A DNA stretch of 34,417 bases, from the IMG/VR virus record IMGVR_UViG_3300045999_003053, positions 1-34,417 of that record. The stretch is one strand, 5' to 3'. This document shows, in pieces, positions 14,265 through 23,376 of this stretch. The DNA comes from a virus. The notes below the pieces were generated by a model, which had not been told where the DNA came from, searched no databases, and worked only from the letters and a program-made list of their open reading frames with translations. Numbering within the stretch: position 1 is the stretch's first letter; every line of letters begins with the position of its first letter. A program made the translations under genes and the position numbers.

Positions 14265-17200
14265 TGGCAGAAAAAGCTACCGTTAGTATTGGTTTAGATT
14301 TAACCACGCTCAAGAAGTCGCTAGCGGATGCGCTCGCACAGATTAACAAGCTAGGCAATGCCAAACCGAGCGTTAAGGTTGACGTCAACGATAACGAAGT
14401 TGATGCAGCCGATAAGAAGATTGACGGTTTAAGCAGAACGGAAAACGTAAAAGTAAACGTTGACACCAAAGGTGCGGACGCTGCCGCTGGTGGGCTAGGG
14501 AAAAAGCTCGGTGGTCTTGGCGCTCTAGCAGGCGGTGCGCTTGGTGGAGCAGCCGTGCAGGCACTCGGTGGACTAGCCGGTAGCTTAAAAGAAGGTGCTC
14601 TCGCAGCCGATGAGTTTGGAGATTCGCTCGAAGTAGCTTTCAACGCGCAGGGCGTGGCTGACGTAGACGCAGAGATAGAAAAGGTATCAAAATCATCGCT
14701 CGATCTTGCCAACAATCTAGGTCTGCCAGTAGCTCGCACGCGAGAGCTTGCCGTATCGGTCGCATCATTGGGCGGCTTTACAGGTGAGAGCGCGCAGGAT
14801 TTGACGAAGCTTGCGGCTGGACTTGAGACGTTCACGAATGGAGCGGTTAAAGGTGAAGCAGTAGCAAAGGCATTTGCGCGGGGCATCAACGATCCCGAAG
14901 GCGCGGCGGCTATTGAGAACTTGAGCAAGAAATACCCGCAGCTTGCGGAGGTGCTCAAGTCCAATATCTCGCCCGCTGAAAAGTTAAAGGCAGCTAACGA
15001 GCAGCTCGGGGAATCATTCAAGACGGTAGCAGAACAGCAGGGCGATGTAGGCGGTATTCTTAACAAGCTGCAAAATCAGCTCGGTGAAGTATTCGAGAAA
15101 ATCGGCTCGCAGTTATTGGAGGCGCTGATACCATTGGCGCAAACCTTGCTGCCAATTCTTGAGTCATTGCTCCCGGTATTGCAGGGTATCTTGACGCCGC
15201 TCGCTCCTATCCTTCAACAGATCGGCGGGGCTATTAGCACGCTTGTATCTTCGTTGTCGGGGCCGTTGCTATCTCTTATATCAGCGGTGCTTGAACCGTT
15301 GTTAGGATTGATACAGCAGCTTGTGCCGGTGATATTGCAAGTAGTCAATACGGCAATGCAGCCACTGACGCAAATCATCAACATTTTAGCGGACACTTTC
15401 CGCCAGTTATTCCCTGCGCTTCAGCCCATCTTTGATGTGATATTGGCGTTACTTCCCACTATCGGGCAGTTAGTCGGTCAAATTGCAACGGCTCTCGTGC
15501 CTGTTATTGGTGTTCTTGCAAAGCTGTTTATCTCATTAGTTAAGCTCATTACCGAAAACAAGGTGGTAATGGGTGCGCTTAACCTAATTTTGAGCGCAGC
15601 GATTGGGATTATTCAGGGTGTTGCTAACGTCCTACAATTCTTTGCGGGTGTTGCAACGTCAGTCATCACGGTTATTGACGATGTAGTCAAGTACATTACA
15701 CGGCTCATCAATGCAATAGCATCGTTTGATTTAACGGCTATCAAAAATGCCCTGCTAGGCATTGACGATACTAGCACTAAAACTACCGGTGCATTAAAGG
15801 AACAGACAAAAGCAACGGAAGATTTGAATGAAGCATCAAAGGATTTAGGCGACACTAACAAAAAGTTAAAAAAAGACCCGCCCCCAGTAGACCCAGAGAA
15901 AGCCAAAGCAGCAGCCGAAGCATTACGCAAAGCAAAAGAAGAGCTAGCAGGATTGACCGCAGAGCAGGCAAAAGCGCGGGAACTGGCAGCGACGGACACG
16001 ATAGCAAGCGATGAAGAGCGTGCAAAGAAGCGTATTGAGATTGAGCAGAAGTACGCAATAGCTGCAATCGAGGAACAACGCAAACAGCTAAAGAGTACAG
16101 GCGAACTTCGTACGGCAGAAGAGGCAGTAATCAACAAGCGCATTGAGATATTGCGCGAAGAGAACGGTCGTAAGATTGCAGAGATAGAAGCAAAGGCCAG
16201 AGCGCAGCAGTTAAAGGCAGAAGAGGAACAGCAGAAGAAGCTGGACGATATTACAGCCAAGTTTGCAGCGCAGCGTGTGGAGAGATTAAAAGCACAGCTA
16301 GCAGCAGGCAATGCCGGCGTAGCTAACGAGCTGCTATCAGCGCAGCGTGCGGTCATCGAGGGCAGCTTGAGCGAAGGCATTGACGCCATTATAGAGCAGA
16401 CGCCAGCGTACAAGGAAGCAATCGAGAAGCTAGCACAGCAGTTGCAGCTTGGTTTGATTGATCCAGCTACGTTCAAGGCAAGTGCAGCGGAAGCACGGCA
16501 GCGCATCTTTCAAGAGCTACAATCGTTGCCTAGCGATACGTCCAATGTCTACGCTTTGCAGATTCGCGCTGCATACCAGCAAAGCGCAGACGAGATTGCA
16601 AAGGGCACGGCGGATATTGTAGCGCAGATCAGGCAGCAACAGGTAAAGCAGGCAGGCGAGATATTTGCAGACTCATTGCGGGGCATTGGTGAAGCTCTGC
16701 GCTCGGTAGATTTTGCGACTATCTACGGCGAAGCTGCGGACAAAGCGGCGGCCTTGAATGAAGAGCAAGAGAAGTTAATCGAAAACTTGCAGGATGGTAC
16801 GGCGACGTACCAAGATTCGGTGGATCAGCTTGCTAACTTGCAGGCACAACAGGAACAGACGGCTAGCGCGACGGCTACGGCTATCTCGCAGGCATTCCAA
16901 GCTATCGCAGATCAGCAGGCAAAGGCAGCGCAGGACGGTATCAATACGGTAAACGCTGCATTGGAACGTAGAAAAGAGATAGCCAAACAAGAGATCGACC
17001 TTGAAAAACTAAAGGCGGCAGAGGTTAAAGCTCTTCAAGATCAGGGTATCAAAGACAAGGAAGTTTACGAAGCAGCGCTCAAGGCGATAGAAGAAAAGTA
17101 CACGCAGGATCGCGCTAATCTTAAGAAGGAAGATGAGAAGTTAGCCAAAGAATCAGCAGAGGTACAGGACGCTGCACTTAACCAAATAGCCGTATCAGCG

Positions 17201-17782
17201 GGTGCTGCTTTTGCATCGCTTGTAGCGGGCGGTGAAAGCGCAGGGGAGGCACTCAAAAAGGTAGTCGGTTCGACTGTTAGCGCATTGCTTGACTTGTATA
17301 CACCATCTATTGTGGCCTTGTTTAGCTCGGTTATCCCTCCACCATTCGGACAAATCGCGGGCTTGGCAGCCGTGCAAGCGTTGAAGGCCCTGCTTAATTC
17401 CGCATTGTCGGGCTTTGAAGAGGGCGGTTACACAGGCAACGGCGGCACAAAGCAAGTAGCGGGTGTAGTCCACGGTCAAGAGTTCGTAATGACCGCAGAG
17501 ACTACACGCAAGAACAGGGCGCTGCTTGAGCACTTGCATAGCGGCAAATCGCTTGAGTCATTCCCTGCTTTGCAGAAAATGCTAGCGGATAATCAGATCA
17601 GCACGATACCAGTAACTGAATTGCAGCTTATGCGCTCCGAGCTATCGGCTATTCGTCAGCGTTTGGATTCAATGCCGAACGGCATACAAGGCAACATGGG
17701 CGTAGATGTGCAAGTAGGCATGGACACGTATCTTTACGAGCGCGACCGCTCACGAATGATAGCAAGAAAGTTGAGAGGATAA
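14264..17782 (+). CDS. Tape measure protein
   Basis: The 1172-aa protein spans the lumen of the tail tube and sets its length. By the known rule of about 0.15 nm per residue it would give a tail of roughly 170-180 nm. The N-terminal 290 residues include an Ala/Gly-rich region (GGALGGAAVQALGGLAG) and the family segment ELAVSVASLGGFTGESAQDL. Residues 285-480 are strongly hydrophobic, with several helices that may insert into the host membrane during DNA injection. Two long K/E/Q-rich coiled coils follow (about 520-680 and 860-990). The C-terminus has GFEEGGYTGNGGTKQVAGVV and HGQEFVM, a common tape measure ending. Confidence 0.95.
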   Translation: MAEKATVSIGLDLTTLKKSLADALAQINKLGNAKPSVKVDVNDNEVDAADKKIDGLSRTENVKVNVDTKGADAAAGGLGKKLGGLGALAGGALGGAAVQALGGLAGSLKEGALAADEFGDSLEVAFNAQGVADVDAEIEKVSKSSLDLANNLGLPVARTRELAVSVASLGGFTGESAQDLTKLAAGLETFTNGAVKGEAVAKAFARGINDPEGAAAIENLSKKYPQLAEVLKSNISPAEKLKAANEQLGESFKTVAEQQGDVGGILNKLQNQLGEVFEKIGSQLLEALIPLAQTLLPILESLLPVLQGILTPLAPILQQIGGAISTLVSSLSGPLLSLISAVLEPLLGLIQQLVPVILQVVNTAMQPLTQIINILADTFRQLFPALQPIFDVILALLPTIGQLVGQIATALVPVIGVLAKLFISLVKLITENKVVMGALNLILSAAIGIIQGVANVLQFFAGVATSVITVIDDVVKYITRLINAIASFDLTAIKNALLGIDDTSTKTTGALKEQTKATEDLNEASKDLGDTNKKLKKDPPPVDPEKAKAAAEALRKAKEELAGLTAEQAKARELAATDTIASDEERAKKRIEIEQKYAIAAIEEQRKQLKSTGELRTAEEAVINKRIEILREENGRKIAEIEAKARAQQLKAEEEQQKKLDDITAKFAAQRVERLKAQLAAGNAGVANELLSAQRAVIEGSLSEGIDAIIEQTPAYKEAIEKLAQQLQLGLIDPATFKASAAEARQRIFQELQSLPSDTSNVYALQIRAAYQQSADEIAKGTADIVAQIRQQQVKQAGEIFADSLRGIGEALRSVDFATIYGEAADKAAALNEEQEKLIENLQDGTATYQDSVDQLANLQAQQEQTASATATAISQAFQAIADQQAKAAQDGINTVNAALERRKEIAKQEIDLEKLKAAEVKALQDQGIKDKEVYEAALKAIEEKYTQDRANLKKEDEKLAKESAEVQDAALNQIAVSAGAAFASLVAGGESAGEALKKVVGSTVSALLDLYTPSIVALFSSVIPPPFGQIAGLAAVQALKALLNSALSGFEEGGYTGNGGTKQVAGVVHGQEFVMTAETTRKNRALLEHLHSGKSLESFPALQKMLADNQISTIPVTELQLMRSELSAIRQRLDSMPNGIQGNMGVDVQVGMDTYLYERDRSRMIARKLRG

Positions 17783-17783
17783 C

Positions 17784-18272
17784 ATGCCAGCAAAGAGTAA
17801 CTGGACAATGACGCTGTACGGCAGTAATACCGATACAGCTACGACAACAAGCGACGCGACCTATGGCGGGGCAATGATGCTTATATCAGCGTTGACTACC
17901 GCTACAAACAAAAGCGTTTACATACTTGCACCGCAATTCGATTACGTGTTTAACACAGGCACGCTAGAAGATGTGAGTGGAACGGTTATAGGATTTACGA
18001 CGCGGCGCATACAGTTTCAAATTGAGACCTATCCGTTTAGTTACAACGCAACGAGCGTATCGCTAGAACAGGATATGGAGGACATGATTACGCTGCTAAA
18101 CATCATCCGAGATTTCAAATATCTATACCTTCGCGTAGATGGTGGCTCGCGGGCTTATCCAGCGGCAACGTATGTCTATCCTGTGACGTTGACGTCCAAC
18201 AACACGGCAATCAATAAGCAGTTTGGCAATCGTACTTTAACGCTTACGTTTGAGCATAGGAAGCGCAGCTAA
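17784..18272 (+). CDS. Minor tail protein (distal tail position)
   Basis: A 162-aa beta-rich protein immediately after the tape measure gene, with an AGAGGA ribosome site. This is the usual place of the distal tail protein that forms the first ring of the tail tip. Visible segments are KSNWTMTLYGSNTD, IGFTTRRIQFQIETYPFSY and NRTLTLTFEHRKRS. At 162 aa it is shorter than typical Dit proteins, so it may be only their N-terminal domain or a different small tip protein. One-base TAATG overlap with the next gene. Confidence 0.55.
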   Translation: MPAKSNWTMTLYGSNTDTATTTSDATYGGAMMLISALTTATNKSVYILAPQFDYVFNTGTLEDVSGTVIGFTTRRIQFQIETYPFSYNATSVSLEQDMEDMITLLNIIRDFKYLYLRVDGGSRAYPAATYVYPVTLTSNNTAINKQFGNRTLTLTFEHRKRS

Positions 18273-20068
18273 TGGCACACTATCGCATTGCTCGCACTAT
18301 GCCGAACGGATGGCAAGTGCGGCTGGACATGATAAGCTACGACGGGGCATTTGGTGACACGATCGTACCGTTGCCAGAAGTGGTATTGCTTGAAATGGGC
18401 GCACTAACAGCAGAGTTTGATTCGCTGCCGTATGGCCTTATGAATCCTGCTACGTTCTCATTTCGGCTCGTATGGGATCAGCTTCCCGACGCAATGCAGA
18501 CATACCTAGAAGATTCTTTTACGGAAGACCCGTTACTGCTTTCAGGGTACAAGCGCAACACGTGGTATCTCTACACAGATCGCGGTACGAGCGGCGCAAC
18601 GTGGACGCTTGAGTTTGCAGGATGCGAAGACAACGTAGAAGCATTGGAATTGCAGCCGCTCGATAACGGCTTTTTCTCGTACAACGTAGAGCTGGTAGAC
18701 ATCGCATATTACTGGCTTAAGACGATGAATGGCAAGCAGTTTTTTAACGTGATAGGTTTGGGAATAGCCAAGATATTAAGTCAAGATATTGAATCAGGAC
18801 CGAATGCTTGGCAAATAAGACTAAACCCAAGCAATCTGAATAACCGAGAGCAAGTACACGAGTTCTGGAGCGTCAACGCACAAGGAACATTTTTGTCCAT
18901 TGGGAATTTAATGGACACGTTCTATAACTCGTCAAGCTATTTCGCCGAATCATTGACTCACGCCGCAAGCGGTACGTTTGATAGCACAAACGCTCTGCGT
19001 AACCTGATGAATCACGCCGTAGACTGGTATGCTCCTGCAAGTGTGCAGAGCTTGCCGCGCAATGCGGATAGTACCGCGCTAACAAATGCACAAATGTACG
19101 CGCTTGTAGAGATCACGCCGGTAGGTGATGCAACAGCCATAGGCGGCGTAATGGTGCAACAAGACAAGTACGGCATTGCTAATGCCAATACTACGGCATA
19201 CGATGTGCTGCGTACGCTATGCGAGCAATCAGGCGTACGTGTTGGCTATCGCTTTACTACAAGCGGAACAGGATCAGGCACGGCAATAAATGTAGTGTTT
19301 GACGTTAAGATGGTAACAGAAGGCCGCGATCATCCGAGTAACGTAGACGCTACGCTTTCTTTGTCTAGTGCGCTCACATACTCAAGCATTACAAAGCGTG
19401 GTGATAACATATTGAAAGCAGAAGTACGCTACGAAACGGAATCAAATCGCGATGCTACGGATATTGTCAAGGTGCAGCGCGGGGCTAGGGCATCTCGGAG
19501 CATGAACATAGAGCCGCTTTTGCATAACATGCCGGTGCATATTCAGGACAACAACCCAGATGATAGGTGGCCCAAGTTCAAAGCCCCAATAAAGCAGACT
19601 AACCAGCTATACGTGCGTGGTAGTTACTACGGCGGTTCGCCAAGCAACTTTATCAAGGTGCATGAAAAGACAAAAATCAGGTACAGCTCATCGCAATTTG
19701 TTGAAGTAGACCCGGACGGACTCAAGAACCCAGTGCCAGCTACTGATTTCAAGACGAACTCGCAAACTCAATCGACGTACTTCTTACAGATCAATGACTG
19801 CCAAGTGAACGGATGTATCACGGCTGCCTTGTGCAACCTGCTTTTGACCGTGTTTAGCAACGAAAACAACGCTATTGTAGAGGTGGAGTGGCCTTTGAGT
19901 ATAAGCAGTAAGGTAATGACGGACTACATAGCAGGCAAATTCGAGCTTACCAACGAAGCGGCAGACAATTTTGATAACATCGCATGGGATAAGGCAATGC
20001 CAGTATCAATATCCGTTGACTTGATAGGCGCAAAAGCTACGCACCGCTATTATATGGTGAGCGCATAA
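18272..20068 (+). CDS. Tail tip/baseplate hub-like protein
   Basis: The 598-aa protein follows the distal tail gene. The N-terminal 160 residues contain PNGWQVRLDMISYDGAFG and a pattern of paired strands (GATWTLEFAGCEDNVEALEL) resembling a gp27-like hub domain. Residues 320-400 (YDVLRTLCEQSGVRVGYRFT, then SITKRGDNILKAEVRYET) recall the second hub domain of tail-associated (Tal-like) proteins. No hydrolase motif is visible, so it probably works as tip structure rather than a lytic enzyme. Function inferred from order and pattern. Confidence 0.55.
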   Translation: MAHYRIARTMPNGWQVRLDMISYDGAFGDTIVPLPEVVLLEMGALTAEFDSLPYGLMNPATFSFRLVWDQLPDAMQTYLEDSFTEDPLLLSGYKRNTWYLYTDRGTSGATWTLEFAGCEDNVEALELQPLDNGFFSYNVELVDIAYYWLKTMNGKQFFNVIGLGIAKILSQDIESGPNAWQIRLNPSNLNNREQVHEFWSVNAQGTFLSIGNLMDTFYNSSSYFAESLTHAASGTFDSTNALRNLMNHAVDWYAPASVQSLPRNADSTALTNAQMYALVEITPVGDATAIGGVMVQQDKYGIANANTTAYDVLRTLCEQSGVRVGYRFTTSGTGSGTAINVVFDVKMVTEGRDHPSNVDATLSLSSALTYSSITKRGDNILKAEVRYETESNRDATDIVKVQRGARASRSMNIEPLLHNMPVHIQDNNPDDRWPKFKAPIKQTNQLYVRGSYYGGSPSNFIKVHEKTKIRYSSSQFVEVDPDGLKNPVPATDFKTNSQTQSTYFLQINDCQVNGCITAALCNLLLTVFSNENNAIVEVEWPLSISSKVMTDYIAGKFELTNEAADNFDNIAWDKAMPVSISVDLIGAKATHRYYMVSA

Positions 20069-20865
20069 TGCCAATCAATGACCCAATCAAGAATCGCAAG
20101 GTAGCTCCCGCATCGCTAGCGTTTGAACGTGACCAAATGCGTAACGGTGCGATCTTCCAAGTTGGTACAACGCCAACATCAGTGACGTACCAAGAGATTG
20201 TAAACATCCGCTACGGCGATATTACGCAGCTCTACATCACTAACCAGTATATTCAGACGGATAATGACAAGCTGATGAAGGCAATGCACGAATCTGAACA
20301 CAGATCGAAGCATTGGGTGTCGGATTACAAGCGTTCTTTCCAATGGGATATCAAGCAGAATCAGGCGTACCGTGTAAATGACTGGCAAATACTAGCATTT
20401 AACAACGAAGTGCTGCGGGCTATGGGCTGCTCCAATGGGGGCGTTGTAGCTGATGGTACGGCATACTGGCAATATCGCTGCCCTGAAGATGCGGCAGGTA
20501 TCTACTGGGTATATGCTTACCTCAATTTTCAGTTTGCCAACAATGCCAACGTTTCAAGCTCAAAGCTCGGATTGTTCCTTAACGGCTCGCTTTACCGATT
20601 GATTGATAACGTAGACAATAACATGATGGGCGCAAACAAGATCATTGATACGCGCATGGGCGGGGGTGCTCACATACCTATGCGTACAGGCGACGTACTA
20701 ACTATACGTATTTACGCCAAAGATAGCTTGGCTGGTTTGGACGTAGCTTTGTATCCTACATCTGTTTACGGCTATGTGACGGGGCATCGTGAGAACTGCG
20801 ACAATATCGAGATATACAACAACCCAGTAACAGGATTTCTTTACCAATTCGACCACAACCAATGA
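20068..20865 (+). CDS. Tail tip protein with C1q/TNF-like jelly-roll C-terminus (receptor-binding candidate)
   Basis: The 265-aa protein has a helical N-terminal part (MHESEHRSKHWVSDYKRSFQWD). After about residue 110 it has a run of beta strands whose order resembles C1q/TNF-type trimeric heads. These are AGIYWVYAYLNFQF, SKLGLFLNGSLYRLIDN, HIPMRTGDVLTIRIYA and the final VYGYVTGH. Such heads end many phage receptor-binding proteins. The family assignment comes from pattern only. Overlaps: TAATG with the hub gene, ATGA with the next. Confidence 0.55.
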   Translation: MPINDPIKNRKVAPASLAFERDQMRNGAIFQVGTTPTSVTYQEIVNIRYGDITQLYITNQYIQTDNDKLMKAMHESEHRSKHWVSDYKRSFQWDIKQNQAYRVNDWQILAFNNEVLRAMGCSNGGVVADGTAYWQYRCPEDAAGIYWVYAYLNFQFANNANVSSSKLGLFLNGSLYRLIDNVDNNMMGANKIIDTRMGGGAHIPMRTGDVLTIRIYAKDSLAGLDVALYPTSVYGYVTGHRENCDNIEIYNNPVTGFLYQFDHNQ

Positions 20866-21401
20866 GCTGCTTACCAAATACACCTATCGCGCCTAATCTT
20901 TTAAGCGCAACAAACTCTAGTGATCTCGGATGGATCGATCTAACCAGCGTATCAACGAGCTCGCTATCGCAATACTATCCCGTATCCAACACGGTGATAA
21001 CGTTTGAAGGTACGGCGAACACGACAAACCAGCACATGATCTTGCGGCAGCTTGAGATAGAAGAGACTGCAAGCAGTAGCGCCAATATCAAGAAAGCTCC
21101 GCTGCATGTTTACCTTTATACAAACAGTTCGCCGAGCACGCCAACGCTTGGAGCGGTCTTTAATGGCAGCGTAACTGATCTTGTGGCGGTCGTACCAGTA
21201 GCGCAGGCGGACTATGTGCGCGTAAGCGATACTAAATGGGTGGCGCGCGTTAATCCTGCTCGCTACTATCGTACGGGTGTGGGCTCTACGGCGGGCTTCT
21301 TGTACGGCATCGTAATATCCAACAACGGGGCGAGCTTGCAGTATGCAGCATCGGCAGCGTTGCGCTTGAAGGTGATAACGGAAGCAGGGACAGCACTATG
21401 A
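20862..21401 (+). CDS. Hypothetical tail-tip structural protein
   Basis: A 179-aa protein, Ser/Thr/Ala rich and beta structured (VITFEGTANTTNQHMILRQLEIEE, PLHVYLYTNSSPS, VRVSDTKWVARVNPARYY). No catalytic motif or membrane segment is visible. It sits in the tail-tip block in an uninterrupted chain of overlapping genes, so a virion component is likely. ATGA overlaps at both ends. Confidence 0.5.
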   Translation: MSCLPNTPIAPNLLSATNSSDLGWIDLTSVSTSSLSQYYPVSNTVITFEGTANTTNQHMILRQLEIEETASSSANIKKAPLHVYLYTNSSPSTPTLGAVFNGSVTDLVAVVPVAQADYVRVSDTKWVARVNPARYYRTGVGSTAGFLYGIVISNNGASLQYAASAALRLKVITEAGTAL

Positions 21402-21538
21402 TAGACGTTGAAGAACTGATCGAGCAGCTAAAAGTAATAGCATACGATGACATTCCACCGGTACGACGCGCGCAGCTATTGCATGTTATCGTCTATCTGG
21501 AGCAATGGGCGAAAGATCACAACGTAAGGGCTAACTGA
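21398..21538 (+). CDS. 46-aa hypothetical protein
   Basis: A small acidic helical protein (MIDVEELIEQLKVIAYDDIP, then a basic patch RRAQLLHVIVYLEQWAK). It is convincingly a gene because its ATG overlaps the previous stop (ATGA) and its TGA overlaps the next ATG (TGATG). This leaves no gap in the run between 20862 and 22509. Function unknown. Confidence 0.75.
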   Translation: MIDVEELIEQLKVIAYDDIPPVRRAQLLHVIVYLEQWAKDHNVRAN

Positions 21539-22509
21539 TGGGTAATAAAGCAGTCCGGCTAACTGACGAAGAATACGAAGCGGTCGCAGCTATGCGAGCC
21601 GAGCGGCTCAAAAAGATGAAAACCAACAACACCAACATCCAGCTTGGTATTGCTAGGGCAGAATCTAGCTATGCCGAGCAGGCCGTAACCGGTGCTGTAT
21701 TCGGTCAAGAACCGGAGCCAGTTGCTCCGCTTGCAGGAGAGCTGCGCGAAGATGAGATAACGGACTTGTCTACGTGCAACAAGATTGGCGTAATCTCGGA
21801 TGCTCATTGGCCCTTTCACGATCTGCGCAGGGAAGCAGACGGAACGTATAGCGGCGCATATTTAACCGCTATCGAATGGCTGCGCAACTGTGGAGTAGAT
21901 ACGCTGCTTTTAAATGGCGATATGATGGACTGCTATAACCTTTCTTCGCATGAAAAGGTAGAAAATAACAGGTCATGGAAGTGGGAATTGGACGCCGCGC
22001 GTACTATGGTTAAGCATCTGCGGCAATTTTTTGGCGATAAGGTGCGGATCGTCTACCGGGAGGGCAATCACGAGGAACGGCTCAAGCGTTACCTAGCACA
22101 GAAGGCAAAAGAGTTAGAAGGCACGATCATTCTAGAAGAGATGCTCGGATTGCACGAGCAGGGGATAGAGTGGGTAGACGAGCGGGCAAAGGTTAAAGCG
22201 GGCAAGCTATGGATAGATCACGGTCACGAATGGTTTGGAGGTGGTGGTGTCAATCCAGCGCGTAACTACCGCATGAAGGCAGTAGACAATGTGATGGTAG
22301 GGCACGTACATAAGACGTCCACAGACCTATTTAGAAGGCCGCTGGACGGTACTTTCATAGCGGGGTGGTCTGTTGGGTGCTTATGCGATCTAAACCCACG
22401 CTACGCGCCTCGCAACAACTGGAATCACGGCGTAGCTTTGGTGGAGTTAGAAGCGCAGGGTAATTTCACCGTTCACAACAAAGTAATCCTGCAAGGGGTG
22501 GTGCGATGA
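21538..22509 (+). CDS. Calcineurin-like metallophosphoesterase
   Basis: A 323-aa protein with all family motifs in order: SDAHWPFHD (the DxH motif, about residue 85), LLLNGDMMDCYN (GD, about 122), YREGNHEERLKRYL (GNHE, about 180), DHGHEWFGGG (about 230) and VGHVHKTS (GHxH, about 258). These residues bind a two-metal centre that hydrolyses phosphoester bonds; the substrate is unknown. The first 75 residues are a charged, probably flexible extension. It is placed between tail-tip and lysis genes. Phage members may act on nucleic acids, nucleotides or protein phosphates, and nothing here decides between these. Confidence 0.9.
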   Translation: MGNKAVRLTDEEYEAVAAMRAERLKKMKTNNTNIQLGIARAESSYAEQAVTGAVFGQEPEPVAPLAGELREDEITDLSTCNKIGVISDAHWPFHDLRREADGTYSGAYLTAIEWLRNCGVDTLLLNGDMMDCYNLSSHEKVENNRSWKWELDAARTMVKHLRQFFGDKVRIVYREGNHEERLKRYLAQKAKELEGTIILEEMLGLHEQGIEWVDERAKVKAGKLWIDHGHEWFGGGGVNPARNYRMKAVDNVMVGHVHKTSTDLFRRPLDGTFIAGWSVGCLCDLNPRYAPRNNWNHGVALVELEAQGNFTVHNKVILQGVVR

Positions 22510-22841
22510 CACCAACATCATTCAAGCTCGGCGGCAATACGTGGCGTGTCAAGCTGCAAAAGTCAATCGTTGTAGTGACACCTGCGGGCGAAGTACAGCA
22601 CTTGTACGGCGAATGCAACATAGACACCTACACGATCAGGATTGCTCGCACAGTCGAAGGCAAGCCCTGTACAGCGGACACGATGACGCAGACGTTTATC
22701 CATGAATTCATACATGCGGCACTTTACACGATAGGAAGGCGATTTGATGATGAGGAACTTGTTGTTGGGCTTGAAAACATGGTATGGCAATACTTTAAAA
22801 CAGCTAAACACTCCAAAGGCAGAGCAGCCGACCGAATATAG
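22506..22841 (+). CDS. Small HExxH zinc metallopeptidase-like protein
   Basis: The 111-aa protein has FIHEFIHAAL at about residues 64-73, with H66, E67 and H70 forming the HExxH zinc site. Acidic residues at E83/E84 and E90 (DDEELVVGLENMVWQ) lie where SprT-like or minimal gluzincin-type enzymes place the third ligand. Only a small beta part precedes the motif (WRVKLQKSIVVV). The substrate is unknown. The last 95 bases overlap the start of the endolysin gene in another frame, which links it to the lysis unit. ATGA overlap with the preceding gene. Confidence 0.7.
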   Translation: MTPTSFKLGGNTWRVKLQKSIVVVTPAGEVQHLYGECNIDTYTIRIARTVEGKPCTADTMTQTFIHEFIHAALYTIGRRFDDEELVVGLENMVWQYFKTAKHSKGRAADRI

Positions 22842-23277
22842 CTGGATGCAGATTGCGCAGAAGGAAAAAGGGCAGGCCGAAATAGCAGGGCCAAAGCATA
22901 ACAAGCGCATCGTTGAGTATCATCAGCGCACGACGTTGAAGGCGAAGGACGATGAGACGCCGTGGTGTTCTTCTTTTGTCAACTGGTGCGTAGGCAATGC
23001 CGGGTATAGCGTCACAGGATCAGCGGCAGCGCGGTCATGGGCTAAATATGGGCAGTCATGCAAGCCTCATTCGGGGTGCATTGTAGTAATGACACGTACC
23101 GGAGGCGGTCACGTTGGCTTTTACGTGCGCGAAACGGCGAAATACGTCTATGTGCTAGGCGGTAATCAGTCAAACAAGGTAAGCATAGCAGGATATGACA
23201 AGGGGCGCATTATTGCGTACCGTCTGCCTAGCGAGCTGAACGTGCCTGATGCGATGCTATACGACACCAAAGCGTAA
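22747..23277 (+). CDS. CHAP-type endolysin (TIGR02594-like)
   Basis: A 176-aa protein with the NlpC/P60-CHAP pattern: WMQIAQKEKGQAEIAGPKHN at residues 33-52, PWCSSFVNWCV with the nucleophile C74, GGGHVGFYV with the general base H122, and VLGGNQSNKVS near 140. This is the family of small phage and bacterial cell wall amidases/peptidases. I chose ATG 22747 because AGGAAGG (22733-22739) lies 7 bases upstream; TTG 22744 and ATG 22750 are neighbours. ATG 22846, just after the upstream stop, would give only the catalytic core. The first 30 residues include hydrophobic LLLGLKTWYG, possibly membrane-touching. There is no separate cell wall binding domain. Confidence 0.85.
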   Translation: MMRNLLLGLKTWYGNTLKQLNTPKAEQPTEYSWMQIAQKEKGQAEIAGPKHNKRIVEYHQRTTLKAKDDETPWCSSFVNWCVGNAGYSVTGSAAARSWAKYGQSCKPHSGCIVVMTRTGGGHVGFYVRETAKYVYVLGGNQSNKVSIAGYDKGRIIAYRLPSELNVPDAMLYDTKA

Positions 23278-23307
23278 AGAAAAGCCCGATATTTTTACCT
23301 ATCCGAG

Positions 23308-23344
23308 AAAAAGTTAAATTTTTTTTGACTTTTTTTCTTTTTTC
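23308..23344 (+). terminator. AT-rich terminator-like hairpin ending the late operon
   Basis: AAAAAGTTAAA (23308-23318) pairs with TTTGACTTTTT (23324-23334) around a five-T loop: 11 bp with one wobble pair. TTCTTTTTTC follows. The stem is weak in GC but long, and it stands in the longest non-coding stretch of the window, right after the endolysin. I take it as the end of the late transcript. The TTGAC within its right arm overlaps the putative promoter region. Confidence 0.55.
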
Positions 23345-23346
23345 TA

Positions 23347-23376
23347 TTGTGTAGACAAAATGTTTACGTATATTTG
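23347..23376 (+). promoter_or_regulatory. Promoter candidate for the early region
   Basis: TTG (TTGTGT, 23347-23352) is followed after 19 bases (16 from the hexamer) by TATATTTG (23369-23376). TATATT matches five of six bases of the sigma-70 -10 box. TTG-N19-TATATTTG also fits the TTG/TAnnTTTG pattern described for Bacteroidota. A second possible -35 box, TTGACT, lies at 23325-23330 without a good -10 partner at 17 bases. The first gene starts at 23414. Confidence 0.5.

Noticed and set aside
14218-15066. Long open frame on the minus strand (282 codons)
   Set aside because: It is antisense to the tape measure gene. Its Ala/Ser/Pro-rich translation mirrors the codon bias of the sense gene, with no start signal or domain.
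15613-16506. Long open frame on the minus strand (297 codons)
   Set aside because: Same cause: shadow of the Lys/Glu/Ala-rich coiled coils of the tape measure gene.
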